Positions 24,233-36,490 of a stretch of DNA of 64,000 nt are shown here, piece by piece (the first letter of the stretch is position 1; every line of letters starts with the position of its first letter). The position numbers and the translations under genes are program-made. The DNA is taken from NCBI GenBank assembly GCA_034509495.1, contig CM067509.1, positions 6,311,788-6,375,787 of the forward strand. Direction: 5' to 3'. The notes beneath the pieces are model-generated. The model saw only the letters and a list, made by a program, of their open reading frames with translations, had not been told where the DNA came from and did no database searches. Source of the DNA: Acestrorhynchus altus. Its lineage: Eukaryota; Chordata; Actinopteri; Characiformes; Acestrorhynchidae.

Positions 24233-25814
24233 GCTGCATCAGATACGTCCATATTTGGTATTATTGTGAAAATGTGTGAATTAAGATTTTAATTAGGAAA
24301 AGATTTGATACATGAGCTTGATGTGGAACTGAAAATGCTTTAATTAATGAAGAAAAGAGAAGATAATCTTCTACTCCATCCCTGCTGTTGGTTTGCAGAT
24401 CATTTCTCGGTGGCAGATACTTACTTTTAATAGTTTACTCCAGTGTGATGTCAGTCAACGGGGGCTGATGCTGAAATTAATTTTGGCACTATATATGAAA
24501 GGCATGTTCATCTACTAAAGTCAGTCCATTAATTGTCTCGTCTCGTCTCATTGATATTATTAATCACATGGTCGTAGGTACTTAAAAGGCACCAAATCCT
24601 TCTTGACTGGCAGTTCTCATTAACACACTGCTTCACTTACTTTTTCTAGCCTGCAGTGTAGATGTTCGCTCAGTGTGCGTGAACAGTACAGCGGTGAGTG
24701 TCCGTAATAATGATGAGATCAATCCAGAAATCCAGGTTTTCCCGAGGATTCGCGTAAATAAGTGTACTTTTAAAAGCATATCAGATTCTATTTGCTATAT
24801 AACCATGTCAAACACAAGGGTTCGTGGTGAGTCGAGCTCAGGAGATGACATGCTTCCACACCTTGTTCTGCATATCCATGTCTTATCTGGAACCTGAATC
24901 TGAGATCCATTCCTCACGCGTGTGGCAATTACCCCAAATCCAGGACTGGAGGACCCTCTTACAGCCACTTGCTCTCTCACCTTTCCGCACGGAGATTAGA
25001 GTGTTTTCACTGGGAAGGTGGAAGATGCTGTTTGAGGGGGCTGACGAGAGCGAGAGGAACGGAGAAAGACAAAGCTGTCGAGAGCGCGAGAAAGAGAGGC
25101 CGCATTCGATCCCGTCTGCCAGTTTCATTCTCCACACTCGCGCAATGTTTTTTTTTTTAAGTCGCAGAAAGGAAAGAAGGAAGGAGAATCTTCACGCTCT
25201 CTTCAGGTCGTGCGTTGTTTAGAGTGAGGACGTAGCCCGAGGGCCTGGAGAGATGATAACGAGCTCTCATAAATCTCTCATATTCTGTGAAGAGCTGTTT
25301 TCAAAGGGTTCAGAGCAGCCTGGTCAAGGAGACGGGCGCTTAAGGTAGTATCGGGGCGTTCGTGTTCTCCAGCCCGTCAGACGTCTGCAGTCAGATCAGA
25401 GGATGATGTGTTATAAAGGGTTAAATGCGAAAAGCACAACGTTGTGTCTTCACGAGAAGGAAAATCAGCGTAACTTTTAATGGAAGTCAACCTTCCATTT
25501 ACACTGACAAATTAATAAGAACTGAATTATGTTACGTTGTCTGTCGGTTTCTTGCTGTGCTGTGAAGGGTCTGACCATTGTCTGACCGCTGGGTTGTGAA
25601 TGGCATGAGGTCCAGTAGCTGTTCATCGCGGGGTATAAATGATTTGAAGTATATGAAGTGCGTCTCTCCACCCCTTTCTCTTAGACAACCCTCACCACCT
25701 GAGACCATTATGAAGGGTAATGGAAGCTATACGGTCTCTTGCTTTGATTTTCTGGCCGTCCACTGCCCCTACGTATTGATTTGGGGTTCTGAAGGGCGTA
25801 GAGTGCTGTATACA
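24233..25814. other. No gene seen
   Basis: Frame of 132 codons at 24824-25222 is low-complexity and Arg/Glu-rich at its end; not supported as coding. Confidence 0.5.
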
Positions 25815-25974
25815 ACCAGAAACGTCCAGCTGACAGCGTCCTGTGAGCACTGATGAAGGACTAGAGGACGACCGACACAAACTGTGCAGAAACCGATGAG
25901 CTTCTGTCTCTGACTTTACATCTACGAGGTGGAGACACTCGGGAGCGTCTGATAGAGTGGACAGTGAGTGGACC
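25815..25974. mobile_element. MITE-A copy 6, interior only
   Basis: Interior from CAGAAACGTCCAGC to GGACAGTGAGTGGACC; both arms missing. The right border runs into a TATATA-rich tract. Confidence 0.8.
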
Positions 25975-26263
25975 TATATATATGTATATAGGGGTACATC
26001 ATATATACAATAGTATCATAACCATCTGCATCCTTTCACCACCACTGTGAACAGTTCTGTCTCTAGTACAGCGAGTACTGATCCGTGTGTGTGCTGGTGT
26101 CTGCTGTGGACGACGGTCAGACAATGTGTGGTGTTGGTGTGTGTTTACACACACATATCTGTGTACATTGTGCAGGCCGCCGTGTGCATTTATGAGCGTC
26201 TGTTGTGTGCTCTACCTCCCCGTGCAGTGTGTAATATTCATGGCTGACAGCGAACAGAAGCCC

Positions 26264-26294
<31 letters not shown>

Positions 26295-28164
26295 AGAGTG
26301 TGGATGTGAGCTTTGCAGCAGCAGAGAGGCAGAGCGAACCCTGCAGACACACCAGGCTCTCTCGCGGAGCGACGGCGCTGCGGGCCTCTCACTCAGATGA
26401 GTCGGGCTCTAATCCAGTGGAACACAGAACCTCTGCTTTCGCTAACCTCGTCCTGTTCACCAGCCAGCAGTAACACCTCCGACACGGCCGCGGCCTGTAG
26501 AAACAACCTCTTATGAGTTATGTTTGGTTCTAAAACGGAGCCTTGTAGAACACCAGGCTGACCAGTGGGGAAGCGTCCGGTCGTACTGGGCTTTCAGGGA
26601 CGGACTGATGATTTTTGGTACCATCATGATACTAATCGCAATTTTTCTCTTGTTGTATCTGAGCAGATAGAAGGTCTCTCATTCGTTGGGCCTTAAAGAA
26701 CTGGACTGGAGGTCTTACACCTCACTCTGCTGTTTGGAACTGTTAACTGGTCTTTTGGAGTTCTAGATATGACCAGTTGAGTACAAACCATGCACACGTT
26801 CTCGTAGATCTTCTGTCCTGTAACGATGACCCCGTTGAACCATGGTGGTCCTGCTGTTGAAGGTGAAAATCAGGCTTTAGTCAACCAAATTCTCATCTTT
26901 TGAAGAGTTGAGTCAGAACGTTTGGATTACAGAGCAAAAACGTCCATCATAAACGTGTCCTTATTATGCGACACTGCTAAAATGGAGGTCTTCTGTGGTG
27001 GAACCATACAGAACCATAACACCTCAAAGAACCATATCAAAGAATGCATGCTTCCTCTTACAGGCTTGAGCATGATGCTACCACCACCGTGGTTAACGGG
27101 AACCGTTCACCTTTCCTCCTGTTCTTTTAGTCTTTTCCTCCTGTCCATGTACTTCATCTTCAAGTTGAACTCAAAGGTGTTGAGCTCCGACGGGGGCTTT
27201 TCGCGTCCAGCAGCCTCTGATTTTATGACATTGTATAACTCATTTGACTGGTTAAGAAAGATGCGGTATAAGACAACTTGCATTTATTATTCTCCCCAAA
27301 CCCGGGATGCAAACATGTCTCGCCAAAGTGGACTCTGTCCCACACCAAAGGGAACATGTTTCATTATAAATGACCCTCTGAAGGGTCACAGCTCACCTGA
27401 TCCAGAGCAGCAGTGTGAATAAATGAAGGAAAATACATTAAAATGTCCTCCCTTCCACACACATTCAAGCACTCCACCATGTCCATCATTCATGGGCAGC
27501 AGCCTTCCCCTGGAACGCCTGGTATTTTATTCATCAGTGTTCTTCTGCCCAGTAGATGCATTTCTATAAGGTTCATCACAGCAGGCTTGCAGCACCAGGG
27601 CTATACGATGAATGAACCAAATCAGCCACATTCGTGTTCCCGCTTCCAAACTATTAAGTCTGAATCTGGAAGGAGTTTAGCTTTTTTATGGCCGTTTCTC
27701 TTTCATAGCTGAATATCTACCGTTCCTCCAGCGTGTCGCACTCTCTTTCAGATCTCTTTAGATGAACAGAGGTGAGACGAGGTTGTCCTGGGTCAGCTTT
27801 CTCCTTGTCTGTTCTGATTCGAGTCTCCGCGTTCAAAAACCAAACGAATCCACAACCAGGCGTCCCCTGAGATGCTCAGACCGCACAGATCCTACAGCTC
27901 AGCGAGGTTCTTCATTACCTTCCTAATGAGGAACGTGTTGCTGTTACAGCACACTGACCACCGATTCATGCTCTGCTGGAGGTTCAGGATGTATGAGATG
28001 GATTCCCCTCCCCCCCTCTTTCTAGGCATCCACTGTCGTTGGTAGCGAATCACTGATTCTGAGATGGAGAACGCCAAAAGCAAGGTTCTTTGGTTGTTTG
28101 ACGGCATCTCAACAGTGTTTGGGATCAGGGTTTATGGTGAGGGTCAAATTTGTGCACCGATCAG
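25975..28164. other. No gene seen; CpG-richer patch at 26280-26500
   Basis: A short (GT)n at 26263-26290 is followed by about 200 bp with many CG dinucleotides. 27060-27110 may be another Tc1 scrap (ATGATGCTACCACCACCGTG). Confidence 0.45.
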
Positions 28165-28282
28165 CAATGACTTTAGACGTTCTGTGAGGCTCAAGACAAC
28201 TGGGTCAGAAGTCTCCAAAACATCAGGCAGGTCTTATGAGGTGTTCCAGTTGGTTTTAATGTTATGGCTGATCGATGTTTAG
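28165..28282 (+). mobile_element. Tc1-like element, internally deleted remnant
   Basis: HTH segment (ACAACTGGGTCAGAAGTC, AACATCAGGCAGG) joined to the family terminus (TTTTAATGTTATGGCTGATC). A short two-ended fragment showing how a deletion derivative of this Tc1 family looks. Confidence 0.65.
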
Positions 28283-29339
28283 CAGGGTTCAGGTGAAGCG
28301 CTTTGTTGGGTTTTGAGGTTTTCACGCCACAGCAATCCAGTTTGTCCATCGTCCAGTCAACGTGCTGGCTTTGGACCGCTCTTCTTGAGGGGCTTTAGCT
28401 GATGAACCTTGAAAAGTCGAGTTGAAGGAAGCTTGTTTGAACTCCCCGTGCGCTCGGCGGGTTCTAGGAGCTGCATTAAAAGTCTTCTGCAGTTGCTCTG
28501 ACCTTTTGTTTCACGGCTCGGCATCATGGGAACCTGGTGGTTCCTCTTCAGTTTTCTCCCTGAAAGAACCCTGCAGATCAGGGCTGCTGCTGCTGCTGCT
28601 GCTTCTCTCCACGCGTCGGATGCTGACGTGACATCACAATTATCATTCACTTCCATACAGAGACGTTCCACAGCTGCAAATAAATCATTTCCAAACGTGT
28701 GAAGGGGGGGCAGCATGCATTCTAATGAGTTCTCTGGCGCAGTTCAGTGGATTGTGGCCTAAAACTCATTATCTATCATTTATATTTCATTTCTTTTATT
28801 TAGAATAATTGATTCTGGGGATTCTGAAGGACTCTGAATGCAGGACCACTGTGCTGTTGGTGTAGCAAAAATAAAGATCCTGCCAAGGGTTCTCTGAGTG
28901 ACGGCAGAGATGTTTTCACATCTGAAAGTCCAAACGGCCAAAGGTTCCTGTGATTGTTCCATTGGGTTCTGTTTGTCCAGTTAGTTCTGGTTTCACACTG
29001 TAGTTCAAGGAACCCACTAAAGAACATCCTTTAGATCATCACCTACGTGGGCTGCATTTCTCTGTCCTAAACATTGATTAGTAGTTACAGTAAATACTGT
29101 AAATAATCGTGATAGTGGTCTGTCGTGTCCATACTGCTGATGGTCACCAGTTCTTCTATCTCCTGTTTGATGGGTAACAGTAGCCTCGTTTTGAATTTCC
29201 GAACCCGCAAACAACCTGGACCATGGTTCAGATGAATCAGGACTAGACCGTCTCTTTAGGTCAGACCAAATTTTGGCCAGTAGTTCTGGACTGCAGTCTG
29301 CAGCAGCTTCCACAACTGCTTTTTTTTTAGTTTTGAAAG
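28283..29339. other. No gene seen
   Basis: Contains a (GCT)n-type stretch at 28582-28602 (CTGCTGCTGCTG); frames across it are not convincing. Confidence 0.5.
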
Positions 29340-29650
29340 CACCCAGAGATATCCATTGCTCCAGTCCTGGAGACCCGGTCCACTCCAGTTTGGAGGTTGC
29401 TCTACTCAGACACACCCACTTTGCTTGGTAGTTGACTGATGAGTTCAATCAAGTGTGCTCGCGCAGGGGAACCTCCAAACTTTTCTGGACACCAGCCCTC
29501 CAAGACTGGAGTTGTGCACCCCTGGTGTACAACATCAGGCCTACAGCTTGGTTCTGGACCAGTACCACAGGATGGGTATAATGGACAGCCCTGAAATTGC
29601 ACCCCATACTCCGCGTTTGGCTTGTAACCATCCATCAGATGTTCCCCGTC
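29340..29650. repeat. Inverted pair of a common fish interspersed repeat
   Basis: CCAGTCCTGGAGACCCGGTC and, about 160 bp on, CCAGCCCTCCAAGACTGGAG; both are versions of a dispersed non-coding repeat that also underlies the 8182 array. Not coding; class unknown. Confidence 0.5.
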
Positions 29651-31605
29651 TAACTGGTGGAGCTGTTTCTGAACAGGGCCATTTGCATTCAGTCGCCTCC
29701 TCGCAAAACGATTGAACTGTATTTCAAATAACGAGATGGATTCTCTTCCAGCGGGGCATTTCCATCGCCCGGAAATTGAGGCCAACCCCCGTAATGGAGA
29801 GTGGAATGGAGACGCTTTCGCTCGGCACCGTACGGATTACAGACGGCCTGTTAGACTGACAGTTAACGTGGCTGCATGGCGAGTGTGCCGGGTTTAGATT
29901 CACTGGTGAACTGCATCTTTAAGACCAGATATCGGAAGTGCTATCACATCCTTCATGCACAGGAATGAGATGGAATACGGCTCTGCTCCTCATCCGTATG
30001 GAATCACGTGGAATTACCATAGGGAATCGGCTTCTGCTTTAATGAGTTGGGAGCGTTTGGAAAAGGTCGGCGCAGAGCCGGACTCTGCTGACTGACCTGT
30101 GATCCTGACGCGGTGTGTACAGCACAGGTTACTATGTTTACGGCTGACACACAGCTAGGGCTAAAAATAGTGAGTGTGTTATTGAAGAACCAGCCCGAGG
30201 CGTGTTCTTCTAAATGTCACTGTCGGAGTTAGAAAATCAGCGCTGGATGTAAATATGAAGACTCCGGGGTTGGGAATGCTGTCTCTGATCCCGTGTTGTA
30301 GTTAATAAAGGAACTCTATGTGTGGTTTGCTTGATTAATATCACCCCAATTTACAACATGCGACTATTACAGCAACATCAGTACGACACCGTAAAAATAA
30401 TACACCGTCATAGCTACTATAACGTAGTGTATCACATCACAATAGCTATGACCTCACAGTGGTGCACGTTGCAGCACAGTAACACCATGACAACACAGAA
30501 TAACACTCATAACGCTGCTATAACATTGTAGTGACATTGTAGTGAAAGTATTACACCAGAGTGGTGCACAACACCACGCCATTCAGACCCTCGTCCTCGG
30601 AGCTCTAGCTGGATCAGACCAGCTCTGACCGTAAACCAATCACCTTAGCAGCTCTCACTGCTCTGCTTTCTCTCTCGTCCCCTGAGCGAGGGACCGCTGT
30701 TTGCTTTTAAGCCGTAGGCCGGCGGGAACGTCGGAAGCTCCGCCTCTCGGTCAGTCACACAGTGTCAGAAGACTAAGGTGTTACATTGCCTTTACAATGT
30801 CAGTTCTAACTCAGAGCTGCCGTTACAGCCCCACAGGACAGAGTGGTCCTGTTACATTGTGGTAACAGTAGTTTAGACTGGACATAGGCTGGACTATGAC
30901 CGCGGAACCGTGGTGTTTACACTCTCTTCCCTTTGATCACGTCTTCGTTAGACCGCCGGCGTGTCTGTACACAGGGCTGTTTGTCCTGCTGCTGGTTTAC
31001 TCAGCTGTTTGTTTTTCCACTCCGCTGGTCGGTCTGTGGCGCCGATCCTTTGTTAGCCGTTATTGAGTCCACAGGATCTTCATAACATTTATCATTACAT
31101 GGTTTGGGTGCTTTGGAGAATTGCTTTGTGCCCTAAATGCTGCCCCAGAGGCAGAGAACGTTGGCAGGCACTAAGAGCAAAGCTCATTTCACCAGGGAGG
31201 CGGTCCAGCTCTGCAGAATCGACTTATCCATGGAATACTGGGTTTGATCCGGACTGGGGGGATGAGGGGGAGAGAGATAAAAGAGAGGAGAATTAATGAG
31301 AGATCACAGGCCCCTGTGGGCCCCTGTGGGCCCCTGTGACAGAACGTGTGTTATGGCAGTGATGTGGCAAGTAATGGTGTATGTACTGATCAGGGGTTCT
31401 TCCAGGGTTCTTTAGGAGGTGTCCACGGTCAGCTGGGTGTGTGGACACCCCTTCAAACATCATATGAGTGGACCACAGGTGGGAAGACAGCTTTTCTGAT
31501 ATTAAGACAATTCGTTTGATTAGATCCTGATATGAGTCATGAGTTTTTAGTGATGCTGTTAATGAACGTCACTCTATTCACAATTACAAACACCTTTCTG
31601 TTCAT
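29651..31605. other. No gene seen
   Basis: Unique-looking; three tandem copies of GGCCCCTGTG at 31311-31340. Confidence 0.5.
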
Positions 31606-31606
31606 T

Positions 31607-31651
<45 letters not shown>

Positions 31652-31776
31652 AAGAGAGAGAGAGATTGAGAGAGAGAGATTGAGAGAGAAAGAGAGAGAG
31701 AGAGAGACAGAGAAAGAGAGAGAGAGATTGAGAGAGAGAGAGAGAGAGAGAGACACAGAGAGAGAGAGAGAGAGAG

Positions 31777-31810
<34 letters not shown>

Positions 31811-32112
31811 AGAGAGATAGAGAGATTGAGAGAGAGAGATTGAGAGAGAGAGAAATTGAGAGATTGAGAGAGAGATTGAGAGATTGAGAGAGAGAGAGAG
31901 AGAGAGAGAGAAATTGAGAGAGAGATTGAGAGAGAGAGAGAGAGAGAGAGAGAAATTGAGAGAGAGAGAGAGAGAGAAGAGAGATAGAGATTGAGAGAGA
32001 GAGATTGAGAGAGAAATTGAGAGATTGAGAGAAATTGGGGGTGAGAGAGATTGAGAGAGAGTTTGTGAGAGAGAAGCCGATTGAGAGGTGAGAGAGAGAG
32101 ACAGAGAGAGAT
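31606..32112. repeat. 500-bp polypurine (GA/GATTGA) tract
   Basis: Almost uninterrupted GAGAGA with dispersed GATTGAGA and GAAATTGAGA variants for over 500 bp; only occasional T or C. Confidence 0.95.
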
Positions 32113-32197
32113 TAATTAGAGTTCAGTGGAAGCAGCCCCTTGGAGGTGTTGGAGCAAAGGCTTGCTGAGAGATTACTGCAAGAGCTCATCTGATTAA

Positions 32198-32198
<1 letters not shown>

Positions 32199-32236
<38 letters not shown>
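32199..32236. repeat. (CA)n microsatellite
   Basis: About 19 CA units shortly after the polypurine tract. Confidence 0.95.
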
Positions 32237-32237
<1 letters not shown>

Positions 32238-32394
32238 GCGGACAAGCCAATGTATTTTCAACCGAGTCTTCCCATTAGTCCTGAGGTGTAAACAATTAAA
32301 TTCTGATGTGTACGTCTCCCGTAACACTTTGGCGGCCCGGCTGTGCGGTCACACTGTGATCTCTCAGAACACGTCCTCATAGGTATATATGTCT

Positions 32395-32697
32395 CAGATC
32401 AGACCCAGCAGTGCCGCTGGAGTGCTTAAACCCACCAGTGTCACTGCTGGGCTCAGAATAGTCCACCAACCAGAAATATGAGCTACCAATGCCACGACTT
32501 CACCTCTACAAGGAGAGACACTCGGTAAGTGTCTGATAGAGTGGACAGTGAGTGAACACTGTTTAAACACTCCAGCAGCACTGCTCTGTCTGATCCACCA
32601 CCACCATGTCAGTGTGACTGCAGTGCTGAGAACGACCCACCACCCACATCATAGCTGCTCTGTGGTGGTCCTGTGGGGTCCTGATCATTGAAGATCA
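32395..32697. mobile_element. MITE-A copy 7
   Basis: Inner arm (CAGTGCCGCTGGAG), shortened interior, right inner arm and right outer arm ending GATCATTGAAGATCA. Part of the interior is deleted. Confidence 0.85.
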
Positions 32698-34086
32698 TGA
32701 GAGAACATCTGTCTTGAAAAATATTGGGTCTTGCAGTTACTGATACCTTCGAATCGTTTTTAGGTCATATTTTTTCAATTAATCAGAGCAGAGAATTGAA
32801 TTTACATGCAGTATATCTGGAGGCACAGAATTCGGAGCTTGATCCTGTAGAAACTGAGTTATGAGACCTTTTTAATAAAGTCTCACAGGCGTGTAAATAG
32901 GCCACCGCAACGGGAGAATAATTACGGGAATAAGGCCTTTAATAGAAAAGCGGGGCTGCTGGGGCTGCTGCGGTGAGGTTCCAGCTGTAAAACCACAGGA
33001 AAACATATTGTGTTACATGCAAGTTCATGGAGTATTCATCCGCTTCCAAAGCGCCGAGAAGCCCAATCAGCATTTGCATATTACAGAACGTGGCTACATG
33101 ATGGTTGAATCCGTTATTGAGGTGATTTGGGTTGATGTTAGATTCTCTGCTGAAGGCAAATGGAGATGACATTTATGCTTTCGTAAATTCGAAATTAAAT
33201 TGGAAGCCTCGTGTTTAAGTTACTGATACACAGTAAATATGGATGCGTATCAGTGAGAGTTATAAGGGGTGTGAGGGTACAGGCGTTCGTACTCAACCAG
33301 CACTGGACGAGGGTCACTTTTTGGTGTACACCTGAAGGACTGGACAGACTGTACAGTTGCATGTGTGCCACCCGGAAACTTACGCCAGTGGATTTGCATG
33401 GCATTGTTGGAGTTGTAGTTGTTACTTTGGGAACTGTGGTATTTGTCCCTCCTTCTCCTTTTCCTTTTGTCTCTCTCCTTCTTGCTGTCACATGTAGCAA
33501 AAGGGCCCACGCTCAGATACTAGTTTTTATCTCTCTTTATTCTTTATCTCTCCTTGAATTAAATGACCCTTCTGTCACCTTATAGCCATGCAGACCACTC
33601 GCTGCCTCCAGAGCAGCAGATCATATATCACTCTTTCCTGTACAGTAATCGGAACCTTTCGCTGCATCGTGTGTGTTTTTCAGTGTTACGCATCACACTT
33701 CAATTATTTGGGTAGAATGGAATGCCACTTAAGGGCGTGGCATGTCTCAATCAGGCCACTCCTAATGAGACTGATTTAGATGCAGAACAAATAACCCTGA
33801 GAACTGAAGACACACGTACACATAATGGTTCCATTAAACGATTACGAAACATGGCACAGCTGGGTTCCTACCTGACCTGCCACCTTAGGACCACTGTCTA
33901 CATGTCTAGCTTGCAACTACCAGGAGCTGCCCTCCAGGAACACACGGAACCGCCCACACAAGAACTGCCAGACTTTCAACTATTCTATTGAAACTCAAGG
34001 GCGGAATGTGGCAAATCAAGCGTCATGTCCTTCAGTGTTTATACACGATAGCTAAGTTTAACTTTTATGCAATTTATTTATTAAAG
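32698..34086. other. No gene seen
   Basis: Overlapping open frames at 33195-33585 on both strands lack any recognisable family. Confidence 0.5.
33392..33419. promoter_or_regulatory. Octamer next to an SPH/ZNF143-like site
   Basis: ATTTGCAT (33392-33399) followed at once by GCATTGTTGGAGTTGTAGT, whose complement matches about 16 of 19 bases of the ZNF143 motif. This pairing is the layout of snRNA-type distal elements. No snRNA gene was recognised nearby. Confidence 0.25.
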
Positions 34087-34135
<49 letters not shown>

Positions 34136-34140
34136 TGTGT
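34087..34140. repeat. (GT)n microsatellite
   Basis: About 52 bp, one T interruption at the right end. Confidence 0.95.
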
Positions 34141-34244
34141 CTCAACAGTCAGTGAGAAACGATGTCCTCATTACAAAGAGGTTTAATAAGGAATCTGAAG
34201 GTTCTGTAGCCGTATTTTTAAGTGGGATGAAAAGCTTTCAAAAG

Positions 34245-34690
34245 CATGTTTCCTTCTGCATCTGAACTGTGTCCAGTGCTGGACGAATCAGCTTCTTTAA
34301 GCTGCATCTGTTGCTGACACAAGATGTGCAAATGCACACAGAGCTTGTCTAGTCCCTGTAGAGAAGTCCTGCCAATAGAATAAAGCCCCCCAACATTGAG
34401 GTGTGGAGCAGGAGAACTGTGTTCTCTGGAATGATGGAGTTCCATACAGTACTTTTGGGATGAGTTGGGAGTTGGGGATGAGGTGGGAGTTGGGGATGAG
34501 GTGGGAGTTGGGGATGAGGTGGGGTGGTTAATCGTCCAACATCCTGACCCCACTAATGCTCTTGTTGCTGAATGCAATCAAATCCTCATAGTAATGCTCT
34601 TCACTGGACTGAAGAGACAGTTACTCCAACAGAAGCAGGATTAACTCTTTAATACCCTTGAATTCAGAAGAAACAATGAATATGACAATC
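34245..34690 (-). mobile_element. MITE-B copy 4, reverse
   Basis: Covers most of the family: GCTGCATCTGTTGCTGACAC, CTAGTCCCTGTAGAGAAG, GGAATGATGGAGTTCC, a local 18-bp triplication (GTTGGGGATGAGGTGGGA, 34459-34530), CAATCAAATCCTCATAG, AGTTACTCCAACAGAAGC. Confidence 0.85.
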
Positions 34691-34879
34691 TCTTTTCTAC
34701 ATTCCTGTCCTCCTTTCTCTCTCTGTCTCTTTGCATTTCAGGTCTGTGTTCCATATTCGATCAGAATGTTCTTACTCTGGCGCTCATTAAACCAGTGGTG
34801 TCCTGATTAAATCAGTGGTGGGTGATGGAGGGTTTATCCTCAATACATCAATATTCTTCATGACTAAATGTAGACCAAT

Positions 34880-35008
34880 ATTTCTCTCCCCTCTCTCCCG
34901 CTCCCTTCTCTCCCGCTCCCTTCTCTCACTCTCTCTCTCCCTCTCTCTCTCTCCCCCTCTCTCTCTCCCTCTCTCTCCCTCTCTCCCCCTCTCTCTCTCT
35001 CTCTCTCT
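34880..35008. repeat. CT-rich microsatellite
   Basis: CTCTCCC and CTCT mixtures for about 130 bp. Confidence 0.9.
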
Positions 35009-35157
35009 TAATATCGTACCATATAAATAAATAAATATGGACACCCAACAACAACAACAACATAAACAAATAAACAGAAACTCAGTACACCTGTGCATGT
35101 TGTTTTGCTTAGTTTTGTTTACTTGTTTTCTGCTCGTTGGGCTTCGGCTGCTGCAGT

Positions 35158-35305
35158 CGCTGTGGACATGTCCGAGCCTCTTGTCCCTCTCTCGCTGTGG
35201 ACATGTCCGAGCCTCTTGTCCCTCTCTCGCTGTGGACATGTCCGAGCCGCTTGTCCCTCTCTCGCTGTGGACATGTCCGAGCCGCTTGTCCCTCTCTCGC
35301 TCTGG
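35158..35305 (+). repeat. 35-bp minisatellite just upstream of kcnh3 exon 2
   Basis: Four units starting at 35161, 35196, 35231 and 35266 (TGTGGACATGTCCGAGCC + TCTTGTCCCTCTCTCGC), nearly identical apart from a T/G change. All three frames are open through it. Confidence 0.95.
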
Positions 35306-35419
35306 CCGTTCCTCTTTCACACTCTACCAGTGCTGAGGTCTGGACTGTGGGGGGGTCAGTTCATTGTTTACTCACGTTCCTCAGTACGTGCTCTAATGTG
35401 TTCCTCTCTTTCCTCTCAG

Positions 35420-35653
35420 ACAGCAACTTCGTGCTGGGGAACGCGCAGGTGCAGTCGCTCTACCCTATCGTCTACTGCTCAGACGGCTTCTGCGAGCTGA
35501 CGGGATACGCCCGCGCCGAGCTGATGCAGAAGAGCTGCGCGTGTCACTTCCTGTACGGCCCAGAGACCAGCGACCGACTGACCTCTCAAATCCAGAGCGC
35601 TCTGGACGAGAGGAGGGAGTTCAAGACTGAGCTGGTGTTTTATAAGAAAGGAG
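35420..35653 (+). CDS. kcnh3: kcnh3 exon 2: PAS domain core
   Basis: 78 codons of the N-terminal PAS (eag) domain, starting mid-codon (phase 1; the split codon completes to His or Asp, and THSN is expected in the family). Visible motifs are SNFVLGNAQV, YPIVYCSDGFCELTGY, MQKSCACHFLYGPETS and EFKTELVFYKK, all PAS beta-strand and helix signatures of ELK channels. In KCNH channels this domain packs against the CNBHD of a neighbouring subunit and tunes gating. Acceptor AG at 35418-35419 follows a CT-rich tract; donor GT at 35654. A 35-bp minisatellite ends about 120 bp upstream, and the exon frame stays open upstream through it to an ATG at 35137. The preceding PAS-cap exon was not found. Confidence 0.95.
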
Positions 35654-36239
35654 GTGAGAGTTCTGCACAGTTTCAGGGACGTCTGTTTAACATATCCTCC
35701 ATATCAGCAGGTTCTGATCTGCTTAGATGTTCAGAACCCTCTCATTTCACACGTTCTCTGCTTGATTCGGATTCTTCGCACAGCTGCCGTATTTCGGTCT
35801 GATAGTGCTGTTTACTCTGCTGCTTTAGAAAACGTGTGTCTGGCCAAATTGCTCGTGAAGGTTCTCTCAGTCGTACCTGGTGGCTGAGGATGATAACACC
35901 TTAATGCAGCAGCTTGTGTCCTCGTGTCCTCGTCTCCTCTTTGGTCTGATTGTCTGAAAATAAAGCAGCGAGGTTTTCAAAGCCTTTCGGACCAGACGAG
36001 CCTAAACAACAGCTCTGCGGCGGTGATTGGGCTGTTTCACCGCGTGGCGTCTTGTGTTAAAGTGGAACAAACACAGAGAGAGACAGAAAGACAGAGAGAG
36101 AGACAGAGAGAGAGACAGAAAGACAGAGAGAGAGACAGAGAGATAGAGAGAGAGACAGAGAGCACTGAGGACAGCTATTCACTTGTTCACCCAGCTACAA
36201 AACACAGCACTCAACGGCTCATAATCTGAGAACATGAAG

Positions 36240-36490
36240 TTTCTCTCATCCCTGTAAAGAAGTTCTGCCAACAGAATCGGACTGTATGGGTCAGATAATC
36301 AAACATGAACCTGTTGGCACCATGACTAACACCAGGCGTGGACTAGATGGAGCTCCATCCAGTACTTCTGGGATGAAGTGGGGATGAGTTTGGGTTGTGA
36401 TCATCCAACATCATGCTGCCAATCAAATCCTCACAGCAAGGTTCCAAAATCTAATAGAAAGTCTTCTCTGAAAATCTAAAAATCCAGTGT
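36240..36490 (-). mobile_element. MITE-B copy 5, reverse, intron 2
   Basis: CCTGTAAAGAAGTTCTGCC, ACCAGGCGTGGACTAG, GGAGCTCCATCCAGTAC, AATCAAATCCTCACAGC, with loss of the outer end. Confidence 0.8.

Noticed and set aside
26280..26520. CpG-richer patch as a coding exon or CpG-island promoter
   Set aside because: Only about 200 bp, no splice-site pair framing an open segment and no recognisable peptide.
29402..29785. 127-codon minus-strand frame
   Set aside because: Overlaps a common dispersed repeat; the peptide has no family resemblance.
33195..33585. Overlapping 100-124 codon frames on both strands
   Set aside because: No domain, both strands equally open, no splice context.
34787..35320. 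177-codon minus-strand frame with an Arg/Glu repeat
   Set aside because: Translation of the CT tract and 35-bp minisatellite on the opposite strand; no domain.
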